DNA of 64,000 bases. Origin: Clavelina lepadiformis. Taxonomy: Eukaryota; Chordata; Ascidiacea; Aplousobranchia; Clavelinidae. A program made the translations under genes and the position numbers. The stretch covers positions 622,501 to 686,500 of the forward strand of contig NC_135247.1 in the NCBI RefSeq assembly GCF_947623445.1, given 5' to 3'. Shown one piece after another: positions 22,174 through 34,923 of this stretch (its first letter is position 1; each line of letters opens with the position of its first letter). The notes below the pieces were generated by a model that ran no database searches, was not told where the DNA came from, and worked only from the letters and a program-made list of their open reading frames with translations.

Positions 22174-25100
22174 ATGGACAAATCGGGAAAATTCCCTGCA
22201 ACGCCCGGGCTCTTTCCAACACCAACCACTCATCCATCTGTATTTGGTCAGTTTTCGGAGAGCAGCAAACCAGCTGGCTTGTTTAAACCGGCTAAAACTC
22301 CACCACCTTATGGAAGTCAAGTTTCACCGCCGGGGCCTACTTCATTTGAAGCATTTCAGCTTCCAAAAGGCAACATTGCGAAATCCAGTTTTGCGACATC
22401 GTCTGAGTCTTTTGGTGGCTTAACTTCAGGATTATCAACTTCTCCATTTCAGGGTATGAAAGTTTCATCTGTATGTGAATACAATAATGAAATTGTAAGA
22501 TATTAGGTGTGTAAAATATGCAAAAAACTGCACATATACATGTATAGTTTGCGCAAATGATTCTTCTCTGTGGTTGCAGAAGAAGTTAGTTTGTTTTTTT
22601 TTTGCAAAAGTTAACATTTATTTGCCCCTCAATGAAAAGTTTGCAAAAAGTCGGTTTTAGTCGCATGTGCTCATTTTGATCAAAAATTGTACTGTCCACA
22701 CTCGCACAGTCTATAGTCTGGATTTATACAACTGGTGGTGTTTTTTTCGAGTGTTCTATTTTTACATGTAGTTTAAATCTATCACATCTATTATATACAG
22801 TATGGTATATACTTATTTTATTTATTATCCAGCAGGTCCATTAAAAAGCTTAATTACAAGTGGAAGAAAAAGATCATTGGATGCTGAGTTTGGTAAGTTG
22901 CTTTTGACAATACAAACTATTTCATTTTATCTGGAGTAAGACAACAATTAATAAAAGTCACCTACAGCAGTAAATTGTGATCGAGTTCAATTGCTTTAGG
23001 ACAAGCAGAAGAGCAGCTTGATGCTGGGAGTAGAAATGTGCAAGGGAAACGTCCTGCTCATGAACAAGTCGCAAGAGGTACTGGATAAGTTTTAAAACTT
23101 CTTTGAACGAACCCATTTTCAAATGTCGGATGCAGCAGCAATTGAAGTTCATTTCCTGACAAAACGATGTTTAATTCGATAAACTTTTTGGTCAGGTTTG
23201 TTCGGTAAAGCAATGTCACACGTTGCAGCAACATCTCGACCGAGCAGAGAAAAACGGATAGGCCTGACACAAGCACATCAAATCTCCCCACCACAAGGTA
23301 AGTGTTTGGTCAATACTGCATTGATTTTATGCGGTAAACATCGGACTTGTTTAAGTTTAATTTTGTGTCCAGCTGCTGCTATATTTGGGCGAAGACGATC
23401 CTCTGCATCAATATCGTCGTTTGACTCATCGGGTCCCAAATCGTCGACCTTGATTTGCACGACGGTTCCGGAAAAATTGAATAAAGAAGATATTTTGCGA
23501 AAACATTTCAAAAGGTTCAGTTAAATGATAAACAAACCGCGACAAATATCTCCATGTCAGTGAAATGAATCCTTCTTGCTCAGGTTCGGTGACGTCAAAC
23601 GAGTTATTTGCAATATCCAGAAAAACTCGGCAACGATCAGGTTCTCCACTACGCAAGCTGCTGCTGCTGCCAAGGATAAAGGAAAGGTAGAGATTCCATG
23701 AAGTCTTATTTTGTTGCGTTATAACAACATTGAATCAAACTTGGTCATTTTATGTATAGATGGATGGATTGTTATTATACCTGCAAACTGAATTCAGTTG
23801 TTAAAAGAATTGCCAAATAATTACAAAACCGAAATCTTTTTCAGACTTTACAGGGAAAAAACATTCACATTTATTTTCAAAAGAAGCGGCCGACTTCCAC
23901 AGACAGAGTGGAAGGTAGAATACTAAGCTTATAAAGATAAAAGATCATACAGCACCATTTTGTAAGTTGTCATCATATTTACATTGAAATAATTCACAAC
24001 TTGTTCTCAGGTCAACTTCAGCAACTAGACCAAGCAACCACTAAGCCTGGGCCTCCAAAGGTTTGACCAATTTCTTTTTATAACAACGGAAATTTTAGTT
24101 CAAGTCAGTGTTTTGACAGAGTTAGTTGTTTTAGTTGATGCAAGCCACCACAAAGAAACCTGCAGCGACAAGTGAGATGAAATTAAGTTTTCCATTTCAA
24201 GCCCTACCAAGCAATGTTAAAATGCTCAGGTTAGAACTCCCATTGATGAGAGAGCTTGTACTCCTAAAGTTACTTGCTGTCAAAGTTAATATTTCAACGA
24301 TGTATCTAGAATTTTTATTAGATGTCTTTGTATCAATTCTAGTTCAGTATCCGGCAAATCTGACGCTGAAAAACTTGCGGTCTTGGAAAAAATCGACAAA
24401 GTTTTCCGATCACGAGTCATAAAGGAATCGGACTGGACTAAAGCTTCGATCGTGCAGGGAACGTGTCCCGATATGTGTCCGGGTGATTAGTTTTGCTGGA
24501 TGATTTGATGAAGTTTGCAGTTTATACGGGTTCAATATTTCTTACTCCTTGTGCATTTCTTTCAACAGAGAAGGAGCGTTATCTGAGGCAGCATAATAAT
24601 CTCCTTTCCCCTTATGAATGGGATTCAAACAGGAAAATGAACCATATGTTGGTGGTGAAAGAATACAGCCGTTCATCTGCTGACCAGGTAACACAGTGAC
24701 TAGTCTGCATTATGCATGTGGTGCAGCAATATTGTGTTGATGAATGTCTGTTCTGCCAGGAAGAAGCATTACCCCATGAACTCCGCCCTCCCCACGTACT
24801 TCGAATAACAATGGATTACTTACTTACCCATGTTATGAAGAACGTCGACCACGATCGAGTCTCTGATTGGTCAGTTAAACATTTCTCTTGTTTATTCGTT
24901 GGCAGCCCTGTGTTTTACTTTTAACTTTGACATGCAGATATTTTTTCAAGCAAAATATTTATTAAAGGTATGACTTCTTATGGAATCGTACTCGAGCTGT
25001 TCGAAAGGAAATTTCCATCCAACAAACCAATGATTTCGTGTCGGTTGGAATAATGGAGGAATGTGCCAGGTAAATTTGGCTTTTGACTGAGAAAATAAAA

Positions 25101-28100
25101 TGTGCATTTATCCGTACACTGGTGCCGACACAAACAGACCAACCATTCATTCATTCAATGTTGTTGCAGGTTTCATATCTGCTGTGCCCATGAACTCTGT
25201 GAGACTGACCGCCTCAACTTTGACCCAAAGATCAACAACGAAAATTTGGAAAAAACGATGAAGACTGTGTTGGACATGTACGATGACATAAGAATACATG
25301 GTACGGGTGAGATGTCCCAATATCTTACGAAAATTCATTTGCTGAGAGTTTGATTTCAGATTTTGTTCGTATGTTAAAGCTTTGCAATAATAGAAAGCGG
25401 TAAAGTTGATTTTTTTGAAAACGTTTTCGTCATTTGTCCGTCCAGCGCCTGACGCATATCTTCCCAATGAAACTGAGTTCCGAGGCTACCATATTTTGCT
25501 CAACGTGAACAAAAGTGCTGATGTGCTGAGGTAAGCAGATGATTTTACAACCATTTCAAACAATGAGGTCATGAGATGTTGATGGTTATGTTCTTGGTCA
25601 GAGAGCTGCAGAATATGAAGATGGATATCCGATCTTCCGACGATATCAAACTGGCCGTCGCAGCATTCTCAGCAGTTCATAGCAATAACTTCTCCCGTTT
25701 CTTTAACGTACTTCGGCACGCAACTTACTTGCAAGCTTCCCTGCTCCATCGATATTTCATGCAGGTAACAGATATCTTTCGCAGTGGATACAATCCTGCA
25801 GTATTTGCCTCATCATAAATGATGTGTCATCGATCCAGTTAAAATATTTTATTATCGTAAGTTGCTATTTTTCTTCTTCCCGTTAAAGGTGCGGAGAAAA
25901 GCGATTATGATTTTGGCAAAAGCTTACAAAACATCGAAAGGAACAGCAGTTTTACCGGTTGATGATGTCATCAGAATGTTACACTTCAATGATTACATGG
26001 AGTTGAACGAATTCTGTGCAAACCATGTGATAACCTTAAGCAATGGGTAAATCTTCGTTGAATATCTGTTGTTTCTCATTATTTTAACTGAAAGTAAGAA
26101 ACATAACATACCAGGTGCCTTGAACTATTTCGCAACGAAACTTACGACCCAGAAGGCTCAGTTTCAATTTTCCGATCGAAAGAAATATCGTCAAAAATGA
26201 ATGGATTTTGTCTTGGAGAAATCATCGCGCATAATCACAACCCTTCAGCAGATCTGCACGTTCCCACGTCAAGCTTCAACGAAGATGGAGAGTAAGAAAT
26301 TCTACCTATGGTTCTACACTATGTGTAATTGCATGTACAATTATACATGGTATGCATGTGCAAGACGTTGCGTCGAAATAATCTTCTCTTGCAGATACAT
26401 CGGGCCACATACTTCATTGCTGGCGCCCAGCAAAGGTGAAGAATCGTCGACTGTTGCAATGGTCAGGAAACTTGAAAGCAAAGGCATCAGCAACGATGTA
26501 AATGCACAGGAAACTGAACAATTAACGCAGTTTAGACAACATATAATTTATTTAAGCTGTAATTTTACAGACTGTGAAGCTTCTTACAAAATCGGTTATT
26601 TTCGAAGTGATTGACCAATCAGTGCTTAGCGTTGCCAATGAGGTGAGTTTGTCTCATCACCTCCTCAACTTGTGTTGTTTGATTTCCATGTTACCGCAAA
26701 AACTCACACTTTTCGTCTTGTGCTGTAGTGATTATTGCTGTCCTCAGGTGTTCAGAGCTACACAGCAGGTTCTAGCAACCAGTGACGTGTCCAACGATGT
26801 TTTCAACGAATTCATTCAAAGCGAGATGAAAAAAATGGTGTCCACTGTTCTAGTTGAAGAAAAAATTCAACGCGAAGTGTGAGTAAAGTTGATGTTATTG
26901 AAAAATGATTGCGGCAATAATTTAATCGGTTTTCCATTCAGCTATTTCCCAACCAACTAACCACTAAGAGTTAAAAGGTTAAAAAGTCAATAAATTAATA
27001 CAGAATGAACAAGAAACAGCGACATAACAAATGTGCATGTCCATGAGTCATCCATTCACGGTGCAAATATTTTACAGGGAGCTGGCAGAAGCAGAAGAAA
27101 GAGCAAGGAAGTCAGCTGAGGAAGCAAGGAGGCGCAAGGAACAAGCAGAGGAAGAGGAAAGAAAAAGAAGAGAGGAAATGCGAAGGAAAAAGGAGGAGCA
27201 AGAAGCGATATCTCGATCGATTCTTCTCATCGCGGACGCTCTCGTGCTCGATTTTGTCAAAACCGACGTCCGACAAATCTCCACCAGTGTTTATAGGTTT
27301 GATGTTGATGTTTGTTGTCATGGAATCAATGCTTAACTCTGCTGCCATCTGCACACTGGTGCGTTGAACTCAACCATTCTTCTTTGTTCAGAGACGAGAA
27401 GTTAAATTACTATTCTGATGTCATCACTGATGACTTCATCAAAACAGCATTGCATGAAAATTTAACTGATATTTCATCAAATGTCATTAAGTCAGAAAGA
27501 AAGAAAAAGCACAATAAAATATTCAAGCAAGTTCATACAAGACGTTCAGTCATCAGATTTCAAAAGTGAGTATTTTGCATAATCTTCGACGACTACCTGT
27601 GCGATAAGAAAGCAACTTTGTGTGCTGGACTGATGTAATGTCCTGACTACCTGTGCGATGCTTCAGAAAGCAAACATTTGCAATCAAATGAAATAGAACA
27701 TTTCTTTGTATGTTGCAATCAACGGAAATCATTTTTTCATTTTTGCGCATTGTCTTGATATGCAACAGGTGGAGAGAAATATTGAAAAGCTTGCAGGAAT
27801 ATAGACTTGCCTGCCAGACATTTCCGAGTGCTCCTATCGCTCGGAACTTTCGAGACCAAGTGCGCTCTCTGCTGCCATATCATGTGGGTGGTGGGATTGA
27901 TCGAAGAAGAAGTTTTCCGATTGATAAACGAAACAACTTCAAACTCTCACTTCAGCCGCCATCGGTGTATGTGTCACATTCAGTTGTGTAGTTTGCTTGA
28001 TACTGGACTCATATAACGGTTGTTGAAATCATGTTATTGTCACTTTTACCAATCCAGCACCTTGTCACTTTGGTCCGAGAGTAGTTAGTGAAGTGCTCGT

Positions 28101-31100
28101 ATTAAACTTTTGACTTGTCGCATAGACTTCTCGCACAGCATGTAGAGAACCAAACGTTGGTCAATGAACGGATCACTAGCCACCAGGCGGCATGCTTCAA
28201 TCGGTTGCCATTGATTGGTCTCGTAAATGCTGCCCTGCCTTCCACTCCAGGTGATGATCGCGGACAAGGGTTTAAACTCTGGAAAGTTGGTCTGGTCTGC
28301 ATGGGACCATCAGATGGGTAACTAGGAACACTGCATATGACCGAATAGGGTTTAACGTTCAAGATTTTACGTAGAACTCATGGCATGTAATTTTCTTGTG
28401 TCGTTTAAAATTAGTGTTTGTTGATTTTATGAAGGGCACATTTGGCATGGCTCCAACATAAACTTGGATTTCGCACAAGAAACTCTCCTGACGTTAAATC
28501 CAGCGTCGTATTTTTGCAAGATTTTGATTGCGTTAAAGACTTTGACCACTTGGAGCGTTGTAGAGTTTGTGTGTCGTGCAAGGTAAGCGTCGCAAATTAT
28601 TTCAAGCTTGATTCGATGAAATCTTGATTTTTTTCATCTTATTTGTCAGAACCTACAAGATGGGGTCGCCTCTAGGTCAGACATCATGGGAACTTCAGGA
28701 TTAATTTTGTTTCTGTCGAGTGTGAACGACGGGAGACTTATTCTGGTGATGAACCAATCATTGATGTTGATCAAGTTTTATCAACTTACGAACTGTGTCC
28801 ACTGTCTTAGCATTTATTTGATTTGTTTAGTGTTCTATTGCTCTGCTTTTGTAATATGAAGATTTGTAATTTTGCAGAAAAATTTGAAGAATTTGTTTCA
28901 TCATAAACCTAATAATCCTCAAATTCCGATTCTGATTGTCACTTTGGGGTCTGAAGGTTATGACGTTATAAAAGGTATTGAGAATAGCTTAGCAGCTATA
29001 ACAACAGATATGCAGAGATGAATAACCACGTCAGACATTTCATTTCCAGCTTTGATCATGGACCAATATTCTGATCACTTCTCTTCCTGCAAACTGCTCG
29101 AATTGATGGAAAATGATTTCATGAAAAATTCGTCTATGGTAAAATTATTGCAATGAAATTACACAGGATCACGTTGTAAGGCAACGATTGTTTTCAGCTC
29201 AAGGATGAGGTGAGATGGCTGGTGTCAAGCTATCCTCAATACCCTGACGTTTCCTGTTCAATCATGCGTGACGTTCTGGAAGAGGAATTGTCGTTCAAAT
29301 ATATCACTCCACTGCACAGGCACATAGCCCTCCGCAGACAGCAGAACTTGTATAACTTGGTTAGTTCGTTTGTGTGGTGACCACGTTGTTGCAACCTTTG
29401 GGGATAATTTCGAGCAGTAACTCTTTGTAACTGCCGTGCATATAAATAACATCCTAGGATTTTGATTATGATTACGGTTGCAATTTTGAATCCACGGGTT
29501 TAATTCCAAAGCAACCAATTTATCTTGAATCGAATGTTGTGATTTCTGTGTAATGTCTGTCATCATTGATATGCTGAATGCTGACCAAGATATATTCCAG
29601 GCTCCACAGGAAATCATTGAAATGTACAACGGTGTTATAGACGGGATACGCGACGTTTTAACAAACACTGATTTGGTTGATGTTTCCTGGCCTATGGCTG
29701 AATTACAATCCCATGGTTTGTAATCTCACCGAGGATGTAGTTTACTTTTGTGTTGGAGTATTTTAATTGAATGTTTCTATGTTTTGTTTCTTTCCAGTCG
29801 GAGGGTTCAAACAGCAACCTGATGCTGAGTGGAACACGCCAGCGCAATTCGACAAAATAAACTCAGTTTGTGCAAAACTCAAGTTACCCACATTCCCAGA
29901 TTTCGATGACAGTGGTAAGTTGCCTTTATTGGGTATTTTAAACACTTTTAATCTAATCTACTTTTGGAACAATTTAGCGTTATTACCACTATTACTTTTT
30001 CGCATTCGTTGGTAACTGTAGTTTGGTTATCATTGCCGTATTCTCGTAGATTCATTAAGTGACATTCAAAGCAAAGTGTTGAAGTATTGCCTTCAAATGC
30101 TTCCAAACCACACAGCACTAGCAATGACATTAGACGCCAGCATCGTGGATTTTATTCATTCCCAACTCATAGAAGATTGTGAAGATTTCGTTCTTCACTT
30201 CCCTTGGGAAAAAGTAGTAAATGCGATCGCCAGCACGAGCTTTCGTGACGTCATTTACAACTCTGAGGAAGGTTGGTTGAGTTTTGTCGGACCTTAAAGA
30301 AGTTATTGTGACATCTGGATGAGATCACAAAGATCTTATCCTCCTTTTATATGTAAAATTACTCGCTTTGACACTTTAAAATGGTTTAGTTTGCAAGGGA
30401 ATGACTTATTTATGTTTTGACACAGGCAACATGCTGGTTGCTTACTTTGGAACAGACTTGCATCAAGTTTCTCTGCCTCAGAAGTTTCTTGTCATTTTTA
30501 ATCAAGTTGAATTTAATGAAATGGAAGAAAAAGAGTAAGTTGCCTTCTCACATCGTTAGTGTTTATAAAACGTGAAACAGATTCATGCATCTTAAGCACA
30601 TTAACACTTCCTGTCAGCATCAAGTCTTGTCAAATCTGCCAGCATTCGATTAATAGCTTTGACGCGCTGGTGGCATTAACTATATTTATTTTGCCGTAGA
30701 CTTGACACGATAAACCTGAATGAGAGCTTCCATTCACAAGAAATGGGAGCCACACACAACCTACAGAGCATCTTGCACCGGAGCAAAAATAAGGTAAATG
30801 CATCTTTCATGTCAACACTCAACTACGTTTTACTCAACGTTGTGTGTGTAATTAGAAAAAATAAATAAAAATTGAATACAAACTACTGTGTAGACGAACC
30901 ATGAAGTGAGTTGGATAGAAGAAGAAAGCGACACCCAAGTCACCACGAACAAAGCGGTGAATCTGCGCTCACAAATTAAAAAAGAAGCAATTGAAAGTGA
31001 CAGGTGAGTCACATCAGCACACAAATGCATTCAGTTATCGTTGGGACGTGGTTCATCCTTTCCGTGTCCTTATTTTAGGTTTGAGAAATACCTGGAGACC

Positions 31101-31148
31101 CTTCTCAGAGAAGGAGCAGCACAACTCAATGTTGTTCCAACAACATGA
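22174..31148 (+). CDS. MCM3AP: MCM3AP/GANP, TREX-2 mRNA export scaffold
   Basis: About 35 short exons run from ATG at 22174 to TGA at 31146-31148. The first exons encode an FG- and proline-rich nucleoporin-like segment (SVFGQF, SFGGL, SPFQG). Next comes an RRM-like piece (23373-23690) with VPEKLNKEDILRKHFKRFG and VICNIQKNSATIRF. The SAC3/GANP core follows (about 24343-26285). It starts at QGTCPDMCPEKERYLRQ, includes SPYEWDSNRKMNHMLVVKEY, EECARFHICCAHEL and NFSRFFNVLRHATYLQASLL, and ends in winged-helix-like LPVDDVIRMLHF. A charged coiled coil (27079-27200, many EE/RR) precedes a long C-terminal region like the GANP acetyltransferase-homology part, with HFPWEKVVNAIAS near 30200. The protein scaffolds TREX-2 with PCID2, DSS1, ENY2 and centrin at the nuclear pore. 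Exact borders of some exons (23840-24340, 28030-28120) are uncertain. Confidence 0.92.
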
Positions 31149-31355
31149 TCAACAAATTACCCTGCTTTACTTTTTATCGCTTTTAAATACATTTTAATTT
31201 TAACAAAACACATTTTTGCGAAGTTTGTGCCGAAGAAAACAGAACAAGGTAGAGCACCGTTTTAAAATAGTATGGCAGCTTAACCATCGTAAAATGATGC
31301 ATTAAACAAATATCGTTTTAATGCGAGAACGAAACAATACATTGTACAAATCAAA

Positions 31356-32828
31356 TTAGCTACTGTCATCATCAGTATTTTCACCAAAAGTAACAATGCT
31401 CTGTCCATAGTTTAATTTCTGCTCCTGTGATAGATTAAATTTCATCTCCTTTGGTGCTTCAAAAATCAGAACAATTGTTGAACCAAAGTTAAATTCACCA
31501 ACTGGGTCTCCTTTCTTCACATCGTACCCTTTGTCCTCGTAAAATTTGTCATTATATGTGCCTCGCTTCCATTTCACCGCGTTCGTTTTCAAAGATAAGT
31601 CATCATATACTTTGATACTCCCGACACTGGTTGCCCCGATGGCAGCCATGGAGAAGTAGCCGTGTTCCCACGTACCGGACAGCACAACTCTCTCGTTCAA
31701 CACAAATAGATCCTGGAGCCAGGAAGCGATTCTTGGATTAACACTGAGTAGTTCGCCTGGGATATGGCGTCTATGCTTCATGACCCAATCCACCGGTGAA
31801 TGAAACCTATGATAGTCACCCGGGGCAAGATATATAACGCACTGATATAAGTCATTCTTCTCGGGGTCGTGCATCAACGCTGGTTGGTATTGCTTCAACG
31901 GGGCAATACTCCAATTTTTCACTTGACTTGGGTCCCCGCCCCACTTATTATGTCTTGGTGGCTCGGTTAGCGGACCAAGAAATTTTTGCAAGGAGTACGT
32001 GATCCCCTTAACTTGTTCAACTCTGCCGTTGTGGACCTTGCCCAGACTTAAAACTTTTCCATCTGACGGACTGACAACAGATGATGAGTCACTTACAGGT
32101 CGACATTTAGGATCAAGCGGTCGCCGGAAGAAAATTCCAATGCTCTTGTAGTAGCGTAAGTCCTTTACCAACGCCTCGTCAAGATTAGCCCCAGTCAGCC
32201 AGCAAAATGCTTTCAGCAAAGTTTCCCTGGAACTTTTATTAATGGGAAGATCCATAAACCTACCCCAGGCTCTGGAAAGCACTCGTAGTGGCACCATTGT
32301 GTATAGCTTTGTAATAGGCATGCTAATCTTGTCCGGAGCAATGGCTGCATCCACTGTTGGATTGTCATCAATTGCAATCAACAGTTCTTTTATATCCGGG
32401 TAAAATATTGCTCCAATGAGGCCTGCAAAGGTCACAAAGATAATTGTTCCAAAGAAGAAGGCGTAGTCCGGTAAAAGTGGGAAAAATCTCTCTCCTTTCT
32501 TTTGAGCTTCTATCCTCCGATTGATAAAGCGCAAAACCTTGCTGTTCTTCTCCAGCATATCATCTTCTTCTTTTGTCATTTTCTTCAATCCCTGCCCTGG
32601 GAGATTTTCTCCAGAACCAGGAATCTTGATCATGGCCTTCATAAAGATAGGACGCATTTGATAGATTGCATTCCTTTTGAGCTTAACATCAATCACCAAT
32701 CTCTGTGCTTGAGACAACGTGCTCGTCTTTCTGATAATGCTGGACATTGATGTCCACACTGGGGCAACCTTCACTGCATTTAGTCTGAAATATCTCAGCC
32801 GAGAACAGGAAGTCAATGAAATTATCAT
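31356..32828 (-). CDS. PISD: PISD, phosphatidylserine decarboxylase proenzyme
   Basis: One uninterrupted frame of 490 codons is found, unlike every neighbour. The enzyme converts phosphatidylserine to phosphatidylethanolamine at the mitochondrial inner membrane. The N-terminus is basic and Ser-rich, like a presequence, and a hydrophobic helix around residues 125-145 (YAFFFGTIIFVTFAGLIGAI) fits the membrane anchor. Family motifs follow: SRAWGR, FFRRPLDPKCRPV, SPSDGKVL with the catalytic Asp, VEQVKGITYSL, YLAPGDYHRFHSPVDW with the catalytic His, NERVVLSGTWEHGYF, and NVGSI-like TSVGSIKVY. Self-cleavage should occur between Gly449 and Ser450 in FGST, making the pyruvoyl group. The usual motif is LGST, so the first position is changed. 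The gene is convergent with MCM3AP, 207 bases apart. The lack of introns suggests a retrocopy that became, or stayed, functional. Confidence 0.95.
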   Translation of the reverse strand: MIISLTSCSRLRYFRLNAVKVAPVWTSMSSIIRKTSTLSQAQRLVIDVKLKRNAIYQMRPIFMKAMIKIPGSGENLPGQGLKKMTKEEDDMLEKNSKVLRFINRRIEAQKKGERFFPLLPDYAFFFGTIIFVTFAGLIGAIFYPDIKELLIAIDDNPTVDAAIAPDKISMPITKLYTMVPLRVLSRAWGRFMDLPINKSSRETLLKAFCWLTGANLDEALVKDLRYYKSIGIFFRRPLDPKCRPVSDSSSVVSPSDGKVLSLGKVHNGRVEQVKGITYSLQKFLGPLTEPPRHNKWGGDPSQVKNWSIAPLKQYQPALMHDPEKNDLYQCVIYLAPGDYHRFHSPVDWVMKHRRHIPGELLSVNPRIASWLQDLFVLNERVVLSGTWEHGYFSMAAIGATSVGSIKVYDDLSLKTNAVKWKRGTYNDKFYEDKGYDVKKGDPVGEFNFGSTIVLIFEAPKEMKFNLSQEQKLNYGQSIVTFGENTDDDSS

Positions 32829-33138
32829 TTTGTGACAAATAACGTCTTAGCTGCAGCATATGACCAGCTTTGGAGTTCTATGATGAAAGGTATAATAGAT
32901 TGTAATGTGCAAGTTATAAAATTAAATGAACCTACAGCACAAAAAAGTATTTTTGTTTATCAAATATCATAAGAAAACTGAAGCGTTATAATTATAACAT
33001 GACATTTTATAATTTACAATTTCAACACAACTTGATTTCAAGAATCTGAAGCAAGAAGAAGTATCTTCAAAGTCTTACAGCAGCGACTGTCGATTTGGTT
33101 ACAAATTGCTGCTTGCGAAGTTGATATACCATCTACAA

Positions 33139-33461
33139 CAGGGGCAGGCAACTTCTTCGGTCGGCGGGCCTGATATGAGAAAATGAAGTACTTGGCGGGT
33201 CGGATTCCTGAATAGATTGGAACGCAGCTTTGTCTTATTAATGTTCATGGTCGAAAATGTTTGCTCACAAATGTATGTAGACCCGAACAGAACAAGTAGA
33301 TTCATGGCCATCTTTCTCAGGTTGGCAAACTTGGACTTATTCAGTGACGCAATACAGGGATTGTGGCAGAATTTGGCCGCAGGCCACATTATCATGTAAG
33401 ACCGGAAACTGTCTGCGGGGCACTCAAAATCCCGTCGCGGGCCATATGTTGCCCGCCCCTC
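33139..33461 (-). mobile_element. hAT element with transposase C-terminal relic
   Basis: The 323-bp element has ends CAGGGGCAGGCAAC and GTTGCCCGCCCCTC. A perfect 8-bp target duplication ATCTACAA flanks it at 33131-33138 and 33462-33469. On the minus strand it keeps a piece of transposase: FANLRKMAMNLLVLFGSTYI then CEQTFSTMNINKTKLRS, the conserved hAT dimerisation segment. This looks like an internally deleted derivative of a coding hAT element. Confidence 0.9.
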
Positions 33462-33589
33462 ATCTACAAGATGATGTAGTCATGGCGGCAAATTCAGACT
33501 CGAATTCAGACTAATTACTATTGTACAGTATACTTTTGCACTTGGTCTACCACCCGACTTATGAGTTTAGTGGCCGTGCTGGTTGTTAC

Positions 33590-33750
33590 CAGCAATTGTT
33601 AGGCTACCGCCGCTCCCTTAATTGTTTTTGAAAATGTTTTAAGCCTTTTGGACTTTGTCACTTTTTCCGTTCATTACCGCGTGTTAGGAACAACTGACTT
33701 GATTTTTTCGTCCCCACCGCGCTTTTGACAAAAAATAAAATGATTGATTG
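33590..33750 (+). repeat. Dispersed repeat shared with 8851-8975
   Basis: The same ordered blocks occur as in the earlier copy: ACCAGCAATT, GTTTTAAG, TTGTCACTTTTTCC, CAACTGACTTGA, and GATTGATTG. This copy is longer on the left, including GTGGCCGTGCTGGTTGTT. No terminal repeats or target duplication were found. Confidence 0.55.
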
Positions 33751-34923
33751 TCTGTCTGACACCTATATGTCAGTCTGTCCAACCAAATGGCTAAAAAAAT
33801 AATTTTACATTAACTTTGTTTGACTTTAAAGTTTAAATTTTGTTAAATCCCTAAAATAAAGTGCTTTTAGCAATAAAATCTGAAACATACTTGCTGTTTT
33901 TAAAAAGAATATTTTTGGCAAAATTTGATAGAAGTTAAAGCTTACAAGAAGCAGTTTGTTCTGAGGAACGCGCTAACTGTTCCAGGGAGTTTCCCAATCG
34001 TGTAGTCCAATGCAAGGTTTTAACATAAACATCTTATAAAAGCAGAATACAACAGAAGTTTGGTGATAAACATGGACGATATTAGAAACCACTTTTCGTG
34101 AAGCGACAGAGTTATTCAAATAAAAATTTCCATTTTAAATAAAAAAAAATTCGTTATCATCATCTCTTTTTGCTGTTTCCATAGTTTTTGTATTGGACCA
34201 TTATAAGGCGACGGTTTAGTTTCATGAGCGTCATATTTCAATCTTGTGACTCACTTGCAGCAACAGCTTTGGTTGACCAGTGACCACATCTTTTTTGATG
34301 TAACTTGTCTGTGTCACGCGATTCCTGTTGCTACATTTGACTTTTTGGATTTCTTAGCATTGAACATGCAGCTGCAAGAATGAAAACATGTATTTTAGTC
34401 TTTTGTGGCAATCCTAAGCTGGTTATATGGGTTTCGATTTCTGAAGGCTTTGAGTTAGGCTACTACGTCTAAAATGCTCCGGTTCAAAGTGGTGTCATCA
34501 ACCGGTTTCTAATTACATTTTTATTTTCAAATATCGTCTAGTACTCTAGTCTGTTGGTAAATATGATGTCTTTGTATTGACGTAGCCTAAATCTGATTAA
34601 TTACGCGAACAACATAAAGTTTCTAAATGTCCTCATAATTTTTAAGAGATCTGGTCTACATTGATTTATATTCTCCTATAAATATCTAATATAGTGCAAT
34701 TTGAATCTTAAGAACAATTAGGAGGTTGCGAATTCTGTCTAGAAGTTCCTAGACTTCAGTCGAATAGATTACAAAATTATTAATTACTGAAAATCTGATT
34801 AATTTCGCTTTTAATGCTTTTCATTATTACTTCAGACAGCACGAGTAAAATACAACAGTATTATTGTCAAGGAAAGGAATTTAAGAACCCATTTGTCAAT
34901 TAATGCAGCTCCTTACGTTACAT

